Part shown: piece after piece, positions 8,042 to 18,616 of the stretch
Position numbering within the stretch: the first letter of the stretch is position 1
Layout of the letters: every line of letters starts with the position of its first letter
DNA from: Planctomycetota bacterium
GTDB lineage: Bacteria > Planctomycetota > UBA11346
Assembly (NCBI GenBank): GCA_028280785.1
Contig: JANQLF010000156.1
Span: 1 to 58,698, forward strand
Reading direction: 5' to 3'
Length of the DNA stretch: 58,698 nt
Made by a program: the position numbers and the translations under genes
The notes under the pieces: generated by a model
What the model was told of the DNA's origin: nothing
Database searches by the model: none
Seen by the model: only the letters and a program-made list of their open reading frames with translations

Positions 8042-9045
8042 GCTAAAGCCTCCTGGCCATTTAAGCGTGCGTGCAGGGCAATTAATTTGTCATTAAGTTC
8101 ATGAATATTATCACTGATGACCATGCGCTTCGGATCTGCTTTAAACCAATTAAGCGTGCGTTCGATGCCATCGCGATAGCGAATCGTTGCATTAAATTCA
8201 GGAACAAAACGTTTGATCTTGCTGTTATCGAAAATAGCGCTGACCGATTTATCACCGAGTAAGCTACCAGTTTCTTCCGGTGCTACTGAAATTATTTGTT
8301 CACTGGTTAGGTGAATAATGTTAGCATTACAGCCAGCTGCTTCAGCGGTTTGCTGATGGATTTGATCCCAGGTCAATAATTCGTCAGAGGTGATGTGGAA
8401 GGCATGACCGATGCTTTGACGATGACCGAGTAGGCCAACTAAGCCGATGGCGAAATCATCGCTGTGAGTAATTGTCCATAAAGAGGTGCCATCACCTTGA
8501 ACAACGATTGGCTTACCATCCAGCATGCGTTGAATTAAGGTCCATTGATTCCAACCACTCAAAGGCAGCGGAATAACCGTATCGTAGGTCAATGACGGAC
8601 GCACGATCACGCCTGGAAAATCTTCGTCGCGTAGTGCTTGGGTTAAACGTTCTTCACTGGCAATTTTATCGCGTGAGTATTGCCAATAGGGATTCGCTAA
8701 TGGTGTGCTTTCGGTAATGATTGGTGAGGTTGCTGGTTTTTGATAAGCAGATGCCGAACTAATAAATATGTACTGATCGCATTTATGTTTAAATAAGCGA
8801 ATGTCGCGTTCGATATCAGCGGGGGTAAAGGCAATCCAATTCACCACGGCATCAAAGTGTAAATCTTTAATCGCGTCACTGACAGCGGTTTCGTCGTTAA
8901 TATTGGCGACGATGCTGTGTGCACCTGCAATTTCGATTGGGCGATTGCCACGATTTAATAAATATAATTCCATACCGCGTTCAATGGCGAGGCGACTGCT
9001 CGCGGTACTGATGTTTCCGGTTCCACCAATAAATAGAACTTTCAT
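8038..9045 (-). CDS. NAD-dependent epimerase/dehydratase family protein
   Basis: A 335-residue extended short-chain dehydrogenase. The N-terminal nucleotide-binding motif is MKVLFIGGTGNISTASSRLA, with GGTGNIS in place of the common GGxGFIG. A later SSASAYQKP segment holds the catalytic serine, and a YSRDKIASE segment gives the YxxxK pair. The ATG at 9045 is chosen because a GGGAGA ribosome site lies 7 bases upstream and the Rossmann motif begins at once. It is the first gene of the operon with the Gfo/Idh/MocA and PNPOx-like genes, divergent from the AraC gene at 9124. The substrate is probably a nucleotide sugar or sugar acid. Confidence 0.85.
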   Translation of the reverse strand: MKVLFIGGTGNISTASSRLAIERGMELYLLNRGNRPIEIAGAHSIVANINDETAVSDAIKDLHFDAVVNWIAFTPADIERDIRLFKHKCDQYIFISSASAYQKPATSPIITESTPLANPYWQYSRDKIASEERLTQALRDEDFPGVIVRPSLTYDTVIPLPLSGWNQWTLIQRMLDGKPIVVQGDGTSLWTITHSDDFAIGLVGLLGHRQSIGHAFHITSDELLTWDQIHQQTAEAAGCNANIIHLTSEQIISVAPEETGSLLGDKSVSAIFDNSKIKRFVPEFNATIRYRDGIERTLNWFKADPKRMVISDNIHELNDKLIALHARLNGQEALA

Positions 9046-9123
9046 AAATTGTCTCCCTAGGCCCGGCAGCATATATGAGCAACTGAGGCTTTCCTATGCA
9101 GCACTGACTGGTAGTATACTTTT

Positions 9124-9966
9124 ATGACCTCAGAACCGGTGCATCTATGTTGGCGTGATGCCGATTGGGCATACAGGGATGTACTTTTATCGGTAGATTC
9201 TGCATTTTACCCACCTGGATATGCATTTCCGCTGCATAACCACGATTATGCCGAATTGTATTATATTGATCAGGGGAGTGGCTGGCACTGCTTGCCTGAT
9301 CAGCGCATCGCTTTAACTGCAGGGGACTTAGCGCTAATTCACCCCAAAGTAGTACATGCCCTCGCAGCCAGTGATGAGGAAGCCTTATTGTTTCGCAATA
9401 TCGCCATACCCGGTTCGATGTACGAAGCGTTACAGGAACATTTTCATCAAGCCTGGCCATGGACCTACCAAGAAGTACCGCCTAACCACCGTTTATTTAA
9501 AACTGATCTTCAGTGGTTTAATGAAGAAGTAATTCGTTTTGGTAATTATGATGTGTGTCGCGATCGCTTGCAGGTCGAAGCATTTATTATCGGTTTATGT
9601 GCACGCCTAGCCCGACACAGTCAGGGTGATAGTGCACCGGCGTGGTTATCACAATTAATGCAAGAATTACGTCAGGGTCATTTTTTAGAAGGTGGCGTTA
9701 AAGCCATGGCTGAGCGCGCTGGTGTTAGCAGTGCGTATTTAACCCGCAGTTGTTCCAAACATTACCAACTCAGTGCCATGCAATTAGTCCAGCATGCACG
9801 TTTAGATCACGCCGTCAGTTTACTCAACAGCACCCATAAAAGCTTAATTGAAGTTGCTGAAGAAAGTGGCTTCAATAATATAGCAAATTTTCATCGACGT
9901 TTTAAGCAGCGCTATCACACCACGCCAGCGGCATACAGACGCCAAAACAGCACAGGATTTGTTTAA
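9124..9966 (+). CDS. AraC-family regulator with cupin sensor
   Basis: A 280-residue AraC/XylS regulator. The cupin segment is clear (FPLHNHDYAELYYIDQG, LIHPKVVHAL), with histidines that may bind a metal or effector. The C-terminal double helix-turn-helix ends with SLIEVAEESGFNNIANFHRRF and TTPAAYRRQN. It is divergent from the epimerase operon across 78 bp and overlaps the next AraC gene by one base, so both are probably co-transcribed. The two together may respond to different signals for the same operon. Confidence 0.87.
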   Translation: MTSEPVHLCWRDADWAYRDVLLSVDSAFYPPGYAFPLHNHDYAELYYIDQGSGWHCLPDQRIALTAGDLALIHPKVVHALAASDEEALLFRNIAIPGSMYEALQEHFHQAWPWTYQEVPPNHRLFKTDLQWFNEEVIRFGNYDVCRDRLQVEAFIIGLCARLARHSQGDSAPAWLSQLMQELRQGHFLEGGVKAMAERAGVSSAYLTRSCSKHYQLSAMQLVQHARLDHAVSLLNSTHKSLIEVAEESGFNNIANFHRRFKQRYHTTPAAYRRQNSTGFV

Positions 9967-10751
9967 TGGCGAAGCAATTTGATATCCGTGTGCGAAACAT
10001 TGGGCTGAATTGGAAAAACTCCCCGGAAGATATTACCGACCGACCGAAGGGTGTGCGTAATTGGCAAATTAATCTCTACCATGACCCGATGATTGTCGGT
10101 ACCAGCAAAGAGAATGCGCTGGAAATTAACAGTCCTTGCATGTGCTTTTTTAAGCCCGTCACCGGAATTTGGTATCGGGGATTAAAGGCAGGCTATACCG
10201 ATGACTGGATGTCAGCAAACGGTGATATTGAAAAAGCCCTAGATTATCACGGGCTTGAAGCCAACCAGGGAATTGCTGTTAATAATATAAGTGAATTACA
10301 GCGCTGTGTGCGTAAATTACACGTCGAGTGGGAACAGCGGCCACCATTTGCTGAAGAAGCGTTACGTGATGGTTTACTAGAAATAATCCGCTTGTGCGCG
10401 CGTGGGCGCATTGAAATTGAAGACGGCAAAGAGCAGCACCTCGAGGCTATTTTGGCCGTACGTAAAAAAATCAGCCAGCAATTCGAAAAACCATGGACCG
10501 TTACCGAAATGGCTGAAATGCTAAGCCTGAGCGAAAATAGATTTTCGTATTTATATAAACGCTATTGCGGCGAAGCACCACAACGAGATCTCATCGCCTT
10601 TCGCATGCAACGTGCCATCGATTTGCTAACCAATAACAGAGAAATGACCGTTGCCGATGTCGCTGAAGTCTGTGGCTATGATGACTCACTGTATTTCAGT
10701 CGTGTGTTCAAGCGCTATCATGGTCGAACGCCAAGTTCGTGTAGAGAGTGA
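9966..10751 (+). CDS. AraC-family regulator, second of a tandem pair
   Basis: A 261-residue protein with a C-terminal AraC double helix-turn-helix (TVTEMAEMLSLSENRFSYLYKR, then VADVAEVCGYDDSLYFSRVFKRYHG). The N-terminal 130 residues are not an obvious cupin; they resemble the looser sensor part of some AraC proteins. The ATG shares its A with the TAA stop of the preceding AraC gene, so translation is coupled. Two AraC regulators encoded back to back in one transcript is unusual. I would look for a joint role at the divergent operon promoter. Confidence 0.8.
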   Translation: MAKQFDIRVRNIGLNWKNSPEDITDRPKGVRNWQINLYHDPMIVGTSKENALEINSPCMCFFKPVTGIWYRGLKAGYTDDWMSANGDIEKALDYHGLEANQGIAVNNISELQRCVRKLHVEWEQRPPFAEEALRDGLLEIIRLCARGRIEIEDGKEQHLEAILAVRKKISQQFEKPWTVTEMAEMLSLSENRFSYLYKRYCGEAPQRDLIAFRMQRAIDLLTNNREMTVADVAEVCGYDDSLYFSRVFKRYHGRTPSSCRE

Positions 10752-10788
10752 TGTGAAAGATTTTATTCTGGTATGATAATTAATAATT

Positions 10789-11067
10789 GTGAACAAAGCA
10801 CTAGTAGTGACTCTTATCGTTTATGTTTCTGTCTATGCTTGTTTGAGAGTCACAAATTACATATCAGTTTTAGATAATGTGACCAATGATGTGAGACCTG
10901 GACATCAATTACCTTTAATGCAGGGCACTTGGATTGAAGTACGGGATGCGGAGGCTTGGGTGCCAGTTGTTTTTGCTCAAAGTGTAGTTTGTTACAGGAT
11001 GAGTAATAAATATGTCTCAAAGGTTCTAGCTACTATCTATTATCCAGTTTCGAGTGTTGGTTTGTGA
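10789..11067 (+). CDS. Small hypothetical protein with N-terminal hydrophobic segment
   Basis: A 92-codon frame starting with GTG. It has an N-terminal hydrophobic stretch (ALVVTLIVYVSVYACL) that could be a signal anchor, then a polar middle and a hydrophobic end (TIYYPVSSVGL). No Shine-Dalgarno is obvious and I recognise no family. It lies 38 bp after the AraC pair and may belong to that transcript. It could also be non-coding. Confidence 0.4.
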   Translation: MNKALVVTLIVYVSVYACLRVTNYISVLDNVTNDVRPGHQLPLMQGTWIEVRDAEAWVPVVFAQSVVCYRMSNKYVSKVLATIYYPVSSVGL

Positions 11068-11109
11068 ATTAGCCATGCTGCATCTCTTTTCCGTTTGGGT
11101 GATTCTGTT

Positions 11110-11448
11110 TTACGAACTATTGTTCATAAGCTTGTAGAGCATTGCTCCTACATGGTCTATATTTTGAATAGTCGTTTGAGTTTTGTTGTGTGGATTTAAA
11201 TCTGCTAATATCTCTAATTGCGTTTGTAATTCACGATTGGATGCCTTGGCATACCCGAGGAATCTGTTGAAGTTGGCAGGACTATTTGTACCGGTTGCTT
11301 CTGCAATATTCGATACAACTGATAATGCAGATCGTTGGATCTGATTCTTCAGATCGCCAAAGTCTCTCATGGATTTGGTGAGAGTAATAATAGTTCTCAG
11401 GTTTTCACGGGCTACATGATAGACGCGAAGTTTTTGTAAATTGTGCAT
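11110..11448 (-). CDS. Four-helix-bundle protein (S23 / 23S rRNA intervening-sequence protein family), copy 1
   Basis: A 112-residue all-helical protein of the family first found in intervening sequences of 23S rRNA genes. Freestanding members are widespread and their role is unknown. Family features are the early KLRVYHVAREN segment, QIQRSALSVVSNIAEATG, and the FLGYAKASNRELQTQLEIL helix. It is clearly paralogous to the gene at 17978. Both share a similar leader of about 100 bp directly upstream, ending in an AAGGAGCA ribosome site. That suggests the leader and gene were copied together. Confidence 0.85.
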   Translation of the reverse strand: MHNLQKLRVYHVARENLRTIITLTKSMRDFGDLKNQIQRSALSVVSNIAEATGTNSPANFNRFLGYAKASNRELQTQLEILADLNPHNKTQTTIQNIDHVGAMLYKLMNNSS

Positions 11449-11548
11449 GGGATTATGCTCCTTTCATAACCTGTCCGTTCGCATGCGCGCAAAGTGTCAA
11501 GGACACGTAGTGCCGCGAAGCGGTTTGCCTTTACACTTGAGCACATGT
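11449..11548 (-). other. Conserved leader of the four-helix-bundle gene, copy 1
   Basis: Read on the minus strand, this 100-nt stretch matches 17881-17977 in several blocks: CATGTGCTC, GTAAAG, GGCACTACGTG, CTTGAC, and AAGGAGCA before the start. It includes CCGCTTCGCGG, a stem with a TTCG loop. It may be a structured 5' RNA or part of a mobile unit. Confidence 0.5.
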
Positions 11549-11671
11549 GAAAAGGTCGGGTTAAAGAAAGGAAATAAAACGTTGGTTACACAGGCCGAAG
11601 GCAAACTTTTCGCGAGTGAGGCACTCGCAATCCCAGGGAAAGTGCCTTGATTAATTAATAAGTCTGTAAAT

Positions 11672-13306
<1,635 letters not shown>

Positions 13307-13331
13307 GTTAATTACCTTTTGTTATTAAAAT

Positions 13332-15131
13332 TTAATTATGGACGAGGCCCTGTTTAATCGCGAGTTCGCAATACAGGCCATTATCGTGAACGAGTTTTTC
13401 ATGATTGCCTGATTCAACAATTTCACCGTGATCCAGGACATAAATACAATCGGCGTGACGAACCGTGGCCAGGCGATGAGCAATAATAATGCAGGTGCGA
13501 CCAGCAAAACATTGCTTAATCGCATCCATCACCAGTTTTTCACTTTCCGCATCAAGAGCACTAGTTGGTTCGTCTAAAATTAATAATTTCGGATCAGCGA
13601 GTAAGGTGCGAGCAATACCGAGGCGTTGGCGTTGACCGCCGGATAGAGTTACGCCGCGTTCACCGACTATCGCATCAAAACCTTCGTCGATCGCTTCAAT
13701 AAATTGCAGAGCGTTGGCTTTGCTACAGGCATCACGTAATTCTTCGATCGTCGCCTCTGGTTTGGCAATGCGTAAATTGTCAGCGATGCTGCCGTGAAAC
13801 AAAAAGGTGTCTTGGCTGACGTAGCCAAGTTGTTGGCGATAGGAATTGGGTGCGAGGTCGTGAATAGTATGCCCGTCTACAATTAAATTACCCTTGGTCG
13901 GTTTGTAAAAACGACATAGCAAATCAACCAAAGTGGATTTACCCGCACCGGATGGTCCAACCAGGGCAATGCATTCGCCTGCATTGGCCGAGAGTGAAAT
14001 ATTTTTCAAAACGGGTTGTTCTGGGACGTAGGAAAAATCGATGCGTTGTAAGTCGATGTTGCCGTGTAGCGGTGGGCATGGTGTTTTGCCAGCTTCATCT
14101 TCATCACCGGTATGTTGGTCTAATATTTCACCAATGCGCTCAATCGCCACACCAGCATCGGTAATGTATTGCGTAATTGCATGAGCCATCGCAGAGAGTG
14201 GCTGTAAAACAACGGATGATGCTAAGTAAAAAGTCACCAATAAGCCTGGGGTTAAATTACCATTAATCACTGCAACACCACCAAGGCATAAAATCAGTAC
14301 GCCAGTTAAGCGGGTGCAGGCATTCGACATGGCCCCGAGTTTCGAATAACCACGCACTAATTTTTTATTGTGCGCATAAAGTTCGCGTAAGTCTTCGGCA
14401 AAGGCTTCGGATTCCTCATCGGCACGACCAAAACTACGAATTACGCGGATACCGCTGATGCGTTCTTGCAGGCGGCTGTAAATATTGCCGAGCGCTTCGC
14501 GTTGATTACGACCGGCATCGCGGGCACGCTTACGCGTAATACCAACGAGAATTAGTAAAGCCGGTACACAGGCAAATAAAGTCAGCGCTAAACCAGGATG
14601 AATAAAAAACAAACTGACGCTCATGGTGGTAATTAAAATACCATGTCCAATGATGTGGATGGTGCCTTGATTTAAAATGTGATAGAGGGCATCGGCATCG
14701 GTGGTAATCCGCGCCATGATGCGACCGGTGTAGGATTTATCAAAAAAGCTTAATGGTAATTTTTGCAGGTGATCAAATAAGCGCTGACGTAGATCTAAAT
14801 GAACACGCTCGCCGACCTCATTAAAAAAGGCGTCGCGACCATATTGGGCAAAGTTGCGTAAGACCACTAATCCGACACCAAATGCCAATACAATCATCAA
14901 TGCCGCGGTTAAATCTGTTACACCAAAACCAGGTAGCATGATTTTACCAGCTTCGAGGATGGCTGGATCACGAAGGGTATCGATAACGATGCCAACGACC
15001 CACGGCATCAGCGCTTCACCGGCGAGAAAAATTAACATGCAGGTGATGGCACCAGTCAGCACCAATTTGTGTTTGAAAACCAAACCGAGCCACCAGGCCC
15101 AAGTCTTTCGTGTCATAGCTGTATTCGTCAT
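13332..15131 (-). CDS. ABC exporter, fused permease and ATPase (MsbA-type)
   Basis: A 599-residue half-transporter with six membrane spans in the first 320 residues and a nucleotide-binding domain after it. Visible motifs are Walker A GPSGAGKST, signature LSGGQRQRLGIARTLL, Walker B LLILDEPTSALD and the switch His in IIAHRLATVRHAD. It would work as a homodimer exporting a lipid, drug or peptide. It is upstream of the GH51-like gene on the same strand. The 193 bp between it and the divergent SGNH gene hold the promoters. Confidence 0.9.
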   Translation of the reverse strand: MTNTAMTRKTWAWWLGLVFKHKLVLTGAITCMLIFLAGEALMPWVVGIVIDTLRDPAILEAGKIMLPGFGVTDLTAALMIVLAFGVGLVVLRNFAQYGRDAFFNEVGERVHLDLRQRLFDHLQKLPLSFFDKSYTGRIMARITTDADALYHILNQGTIHIIGHGILITTMSVSLFFIHPGLALTLFACVPALLILVGITRKRARDAGRNQREALGNIYSRLQERISGIRVIRSFGRADEESEAFAEDLRELYAHNKKLVRGYSKLGAMSNACTRLTGVLILCLGGVAVINGNLTPGLLVTFYLASSVVLQPLSAMAHAITQYITDAGVAIERIGEILDQHTGDEDEAGKTPCPPLHGNIDLQRIDFSYVPEQPVLKNISLSANAGECIALVGPSGAGKSTLVDLLCRFYKPTKGNLIVDGHTIHDLAPNSYRQQLGYVSQDTFLFHGSIADNLRIAKPEATIEELRDACSKANALQFIEAIDEGFDAIVGERGVTLSGGQRQRLGIARTLLADPKLLILDEPTSALDAESEKLVMDAIKQCFAGRTCIIIAHRLATVRHADCIYVLDHGEIVESGNHEKLVHDNGLYCELAIKQGLVHN

Positions 15132-15324
15132 AGCTCTCTAGCTTACGCTTTATGTGCTCAGAAGTGCAAGATGGGTCTTTACATCGGATATGGACGATTC
15201 GTATGCAAATGACCATAGATCTTGACCAATCGTTTACGTAAGTCCTTATCTCACCCGTCTCTTAGATAATCAGCTTGAGTTGAAAAAAGTTACATCCTCT
15301 TAGAGTTTGGGACCAGGTGACTAG

Positions 15325-16536
15325 ATGAGCGAATCGATCTATCGTATCAATTGTGGAGCAATCAGTCAGGGCATTGATGGCTGGCTTGATGATCAGGAAT
15401 GGACTGACGGAGCTGACTATGGATACATCGGTGGGGGCAACGTTACTCGTGAGCCAGATCTACCGATTCACGCCGATGAATTAAAAGAGGTCATACGCAG
15501 TGAACATTTTAATGCTGAAGGCTATAAGTTAAAACTCGAAGCTGGCACCTATTGCATTCGCATTATTTCCGCCGTGACTTTTGAAGGTCAGATACCGGTA
15601 CAGAAATCCTTTAGCGTTGGATTAAATGGTGATCAATTAATTAAAGAATTTGAGCCCTATAAAATAAGTGGTGGCTTAGGACGACCAGCGATTATCGAAG
15701 TCGACGGTTATAAACATGAGGGTGGTGAACTTAGTATCGATCTTGGCGAGCAAAGTCTGATGAATGGCATAGAGATAAGCACATCATCAGCGAGTGCAGA
15801 GGCCGTAACGATACAGGCACCAGCAAAAGATTATAAACCACCAATGCCGTCAATTCGCACCAAGATGGCCAAGCATTTTAAAATATTATTCATTGGTAAC
15901 AGCGGCACATTTTTCTGGGCCATTCCTGAAACCCTGCGCTCGATGTTAAATAACAGCTCAGCAAATATTTCGATTAGTTTTGAAAAGAGTCTCAGCGGCG
16001 GTAAACGCTTTGAGTGGCATTACAACGAATCAGACGTGTTGGAAAAGATTGCTGAAAATAAATATGACATTGTAGCTATGCAAGATAGCTCGGGTGGTCC
16101 GCTCGATTTTACCGATTCGATGAAAGAATACGGTGGTAAATTAATTGAAGCAGTTCGCGCTGCGGGATCTCAGGCTTTATTGTATGCCTATCAAGGTCCG
16201 GAGCGCTACACATCCGAGCAACGCCATCAAGTGATGCAGTATTATTTAGATATTGCCAAAGAGCACGATGTACGCGTCGTTCCAGGTGCAGTGGCCTTGG
16301 ATAATGCAATGAAAGCCTTGCCAAATACCAATTTTCATAATCCAGATCGCCATCATCTCGGCATGTTTGGTGGCTATGTGATGGCCTGTTGTTTTTTCGA
16401 AGTTTTATCCGGTATGAATGCGGAAAACCACGAATATCCGGCAGTCTTTGGCCAAGAGGTTCTAATTCCGAAAGACATCGCCCGTGTTTTAGAACGCTGT
16501 GCGCATGAAGCCTGCGTTGATTATTCTAATTATTAA
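15325..16536 (+). CDS. Two-domain protein: malectin-like carbohydrate-binding domain + SGNH hydrolase
   Basis: A 403-residue protein without a signal peptide. Residues 1-155 begin IYRINCG and read like a malectin or CBM-type beta-sandwich (WTDGADYGYIGGG, KLKLEAGTYCIRI). From about residue 185 an SGNH/GDSL-type hydrolase follows: the block-I motif is FIGNSGTFFW, with Asn where GDSL enzymes have Asp before the Ser. The end has PDRHHLGMFGG, supplying the Asp/His pair. Such enzymes remove acyl groups from carbohydrates. The next gene, 9 bp downstream, is a second SGNH hydrolase, and the pair probably forms an operon. Confidence 0.75.
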   Translation: MSESIYRINCGAISQGIDGWLDDQEWTDGADYGYIGGGNVTREPDLPIHADELKEVIRSEHFNAEGYKLKLEAGTYCIRIISAVTFEGQIPVQKSFSVGLNGDQLIKEFEPYKISGGLGRPAIIEVDGYKHEGGELSIDLGEQSLMNGIEISTSSASAEAVTIQAPAKDYKPPMPSIRTKMAKHFKILFIGNSGTFFWAIPETLRSMLNNSSANISISFEKSLSGGKRFEWHYNESDVLEKIAENKYDIVAMQDSSGGPLDFTDSMKEYGGKLIEAVRAAGSQALLYAYQGPERYTSEQRHQVMQYYLDIAKEHDVRVVPGAVALDNAMKALPNTNFHNPDRHHLGMFGGYVMACCFFEVLSGMNAENHEYPAVFGQEVLIPKDIARVLERCAHEACVDYSNY

Positions 16537-16545
16537 GAGCAACTG

Positions 16546-17205
16546 ATGAGTATTACACTAGAAAAAGACCAAACACTCTTATGTGATGGTGATAGCTTAA
16601 CTAATTTTCGTGGTGGCGCTGGTTATTCTAACTGGCCCTACATGCGTTTGAATAATTGGGATCGCAACTGGGGCGATATTGTTGCTGAAAATATATTCGC
16701 CTGGTTTCCACATTTAAATATTACGATGCGTAATGTTGCAGTAGGGGGCAGCACCAGCGTTGATGTCTTAAATCGCTTCGATGAATTTGTTGCGCCGCAT
16801 AAACCTGATTATGTATTTATGACTATTGGTGCCAATGATGCGAATAAAGGTCTGAGCGAGGACGAAACACGTGAGGCATTAAGCGAGTATTGTAAAAAAT
16901 TAAATGACGTATCCGGTGGGCAATTGTGTATTTTAGGAAATTTCCAAGTGTGCCCAAACGCAATCGAATCACGTATCGAACGTGAAGGACGTTTGCAAGC
17001 ACGCGCAGCGGTAGTTAAAGAAATAGTCGAAAAAAATAACGGTGTCTATTTAAATATTGGTGATGGCATGAAGCAAAATGCTGATGCTTTGGCCGAACAA
17101 TACGCTGGGCATAATGTCTATTGTGAAGGCGACAGTCATTTCAGCCACCTTGGTAATATGGTTATTGCTGGTGAATTAATGCGTGCCTTAGGTTTGCTCC
17201 ACTAA
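16546..17205 (+). CDS. SGNH/GDSL-family hydrolase
   Basis: A 219-residue single-domain esterase. Four blocks are visible: block I LLCDGDSLTNF with the nucleophile Ser, block II NVAVGGSTS, block III TIGANDANKG, and block V DSHFSHLGN giving Asp and His. No signal peptide is seen. It probably de-esterifies an imported sugar fragment, alongside the preceding malectin-SGNH protein. An intergenic distance of 9 bp suggests co-transcription. Confidence 0.87.
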   Translation: MSITLEKDQTLLCDGDSLTNFRGGAGYSNWPYMRLNNWDRNWGDIVAENIFAWFPHLNITMRNVAVGGSTSVDVLNRFDEFVAPHKPDYVFMTIGANDANKGLSEDETREALSEYCKKLNDVSGGQLCILGNFQVCPNAIESRIEREGRLQARAAVVKEIVEKNNGVYLNIGDGMKQNADALAEQYAGHNVYCEGDSHFSHLGNMVIAGELMRALGLLH

Positions 17206-17393
17206 TGCATTCATAGCTGCCAAGCACTTAGAACTTGTCAAAAACCCCGTAAATTCCTGTATTAACGGTACTTGTCGGATTTGTACAAAATCACTATGTG
17301 CAAAAAAGCAATGAAATTACTGTGAATATTGCATGAATGCTAAGCCGGAATTCGCTGGAATTCTGTTCAAACGTTGCATAACATTGCACTTAT

Positions 17394-17720
17394 ATGGCCG
17401 AAGAAATCGTAGCTATTATTACACTAGTTGGACTCATGGTAGTCTGTAGTGCGGTATTCGGTTTAACGGTTCAAAATGCCAGCAAAGCAACTTTATTAGC
17501 GGTTATAACCAGCACATCTATGTGGACCGCCATTGGCATTATCGTTTATGAAGTGCACCTTCAGGATTCAATGTGGATACTCGGCGTCATAGCCGGTTTT
17601 TTTGTTTCCTTAATCGGATGCATTATTTTAGTGAACATGTTTGACGGATTGAAAAATTCGATGAGTAAACATGTGCCGGATGAGCATAAATTTTCGGATA
17701 GTTCGATTAGTCACGGTTAA
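17394..17720 (+). CDS. Small three-span membrane protein, unknown
   Basis: A 108-residue protein with three hydrophobic segments: VAIITLVGLMVVCSAVFGL, LLAVITSTSMWTAIGIIVY and WILGVIAGFFVSLIGCIILV. The tail is short and polar. I recognise no family. It stands alone, 188 bp after the SGNH genes. It is followed by the TCGA-heptamer repeat. Confidence 0.6.
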   Translation: MAEEIVAIITLVGLMVVCSAVFGLTVQNASKATLLAVITSTSMWTAIGIIVYEVHLQDSMWILGVIAGFFVSLIGCIILVNMFDGLKNSMSKHVPDEHKFSDSSISHG

Positions 17721-17749
17721 TTAATTTTTCGAATTTAGAATATGGAATT

Positions 17750-17805
17750 TCGAATTTCGATTATCGAACATCGAGTCTCGACTATCGAACTTCGAGACTC
17801 GAGGT
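17750..17805. repeat. Degenerate heptamer array TCGANNN (8 units, exact period 7)
   Basis: TCGA occurs at 17750, 17757, 17764, 17771, 17778, 17785, 17792 and 17799, always 7 bp apart, while the other three bases vary. Inside it, TCGAGTCTCGA (17771-17781) and TCGAGACTCGA (17792-17802) are perfect inverted repeats around a 10-nt gap. Flanking GAAC (17766-17769) and GTTC (17804-17807) extend the stem. It may also act as a terminator. Confidence 0.9.
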
Positions 17806-17880
17806 TCTAAACTTGAAATTCGGAAATGAAACGAACCCTTACCAACGTAAAAATAGCTCCTCATTAATTCCAACCTTACC

Positions 17881-17977
17881 GCATGTGCTCGCCGTAAAGA
17901 GTTCCCTCACTGTGTTCGGCACTACGTGCTCTTGACTGCTCCGCGCAAGCGGGCGGCAGGAATTATAAGGAGCAACA
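17881..17977 (+). other. Conserved leader of the four-helix-bundle gene, copy 2
   Basis: This 97-nt stretch matches the minus-strand leader at 11449-11548 in blocks: CATGTGCTC, GTAAAG, TTCGGCACTACGTG, CTTGAC, GCGCAAGCG, and AAGGAGCA at the ribosome site. Conservation of non-coding sequence between two paralogues suggests function or recent copying. Confidence 0.5.
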
Positions 17978-18316
17978 ATGCACAACATCAACAACCTTCG
18001 CATTTATCAAAAAGCACGAGAAAATCTTCGTGCTATTCATCAACTCAGACAACGTGGTAGAAACTTCGGTGATTTAGCCAATCAACTCGAACGTTCAGCT
18101 ATATCAGTAGTGTCAAATATAGCGGAAGGTGCTGCGCAGGATTCGGATAAACAATGCCTGCGCTTTATGGGTTATGCGCGCGCATCGAATACGGAATTGC
18201 AAAGTCAATTAGCGTTGCTGAGCGATATTGGAAAAATGACAGAGGATCATCCGTTGCACGATCACATAAGCCATCTCGGTGCAATGATATCCGCCTTCAT
18301 GGCTTGCCTACGTTAG
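17978..18316 (+). CDS. Four-helix-bundle protein (S23 family), copy 2
   Basis: A 112-residue helical protein, same length as the copy at 11110-11448 and similar over its whole length (MHNINNLRIYQKAREN, NQLERSAISVVSNIAEGAA, RFMGYARASNTELQSQL). The family occurs inside 23S rRNA intervening sequences and as single genes; function is not established. An AAGGAGCA ribosome site lies 7 bases before the ATG. It marks the left end of the accessory region with small plus-strand genes. Confidence 0.85.
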   Translation: MHNINNLRIYQKARENLRAIHQLRQRGRNFGDLANQLERSAISVVSNIAEGAAQDSDKQCLRFMGYARASNTELQSQLALLSDIGKMTEDHPLHDHISHLGAMISAFMACLR

Positions 18317-18337
18317 TATTCCTGGGGTGAGCACGGT

Positions 18338-18358
18338 AAAATCACGTAGTGATTTTTT
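18338..18358 (+). terminator. Rho-independent terminator after the four-helix-bundle gene
   Basis: AAAATCAC and GTGATTTT form an 8-bp stem around a 3-nt loop, followed by two more T residues. It begins 22 bp after the stop codon at 18316. Confidence 0.7.
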
Positions 18359-18378
18359 AAGGCCATGGGCATGGCCTT
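18359..18378. repeat. Short perfect inverted repeat
   Basis: AAGGCCATG and CATGGCCTT are separated by GG. The hairpin lies directly after the terminator at 18338-18358. It may be a second stem of the terminator or a protein-binding site. Confidence 0.6.
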
Positions 18379-18616
18379 ATTGCCGAGCGCAACGCGACGA
18401 AGTGCCCGCAGCGTAGCGAGGACACGAGGAGATGGTCAAGGGTGGCCTCACTCTCGATTATCTGTGTCAAAAGACTTGTGAAAACACCACCAAAATTCCT
18501 TGCTACAGAGTTTTTCCCTATAACTATAGATCTAGAGAAAAGCAAAGTGGTAATACAGCGAACTCATAAACAAAAAGGCATACAGTTGATGCAATTGAAA
18601 CCCAGGGATCTGCGAA
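18379..18616. other. Intergenic stretch without convincing gene
   Basis: Part of a 352-bp gap between the four-helix-bundle gene and the first cassette-like gene. A 76-codon open frame crosses it (18442-18672), but it has no ribosome site and overlaps the attC-like sequence at 18617, so I do not call it. The region begins with several GC-rich imperfect palindromes (18385-18430). Confidence 0.4.
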
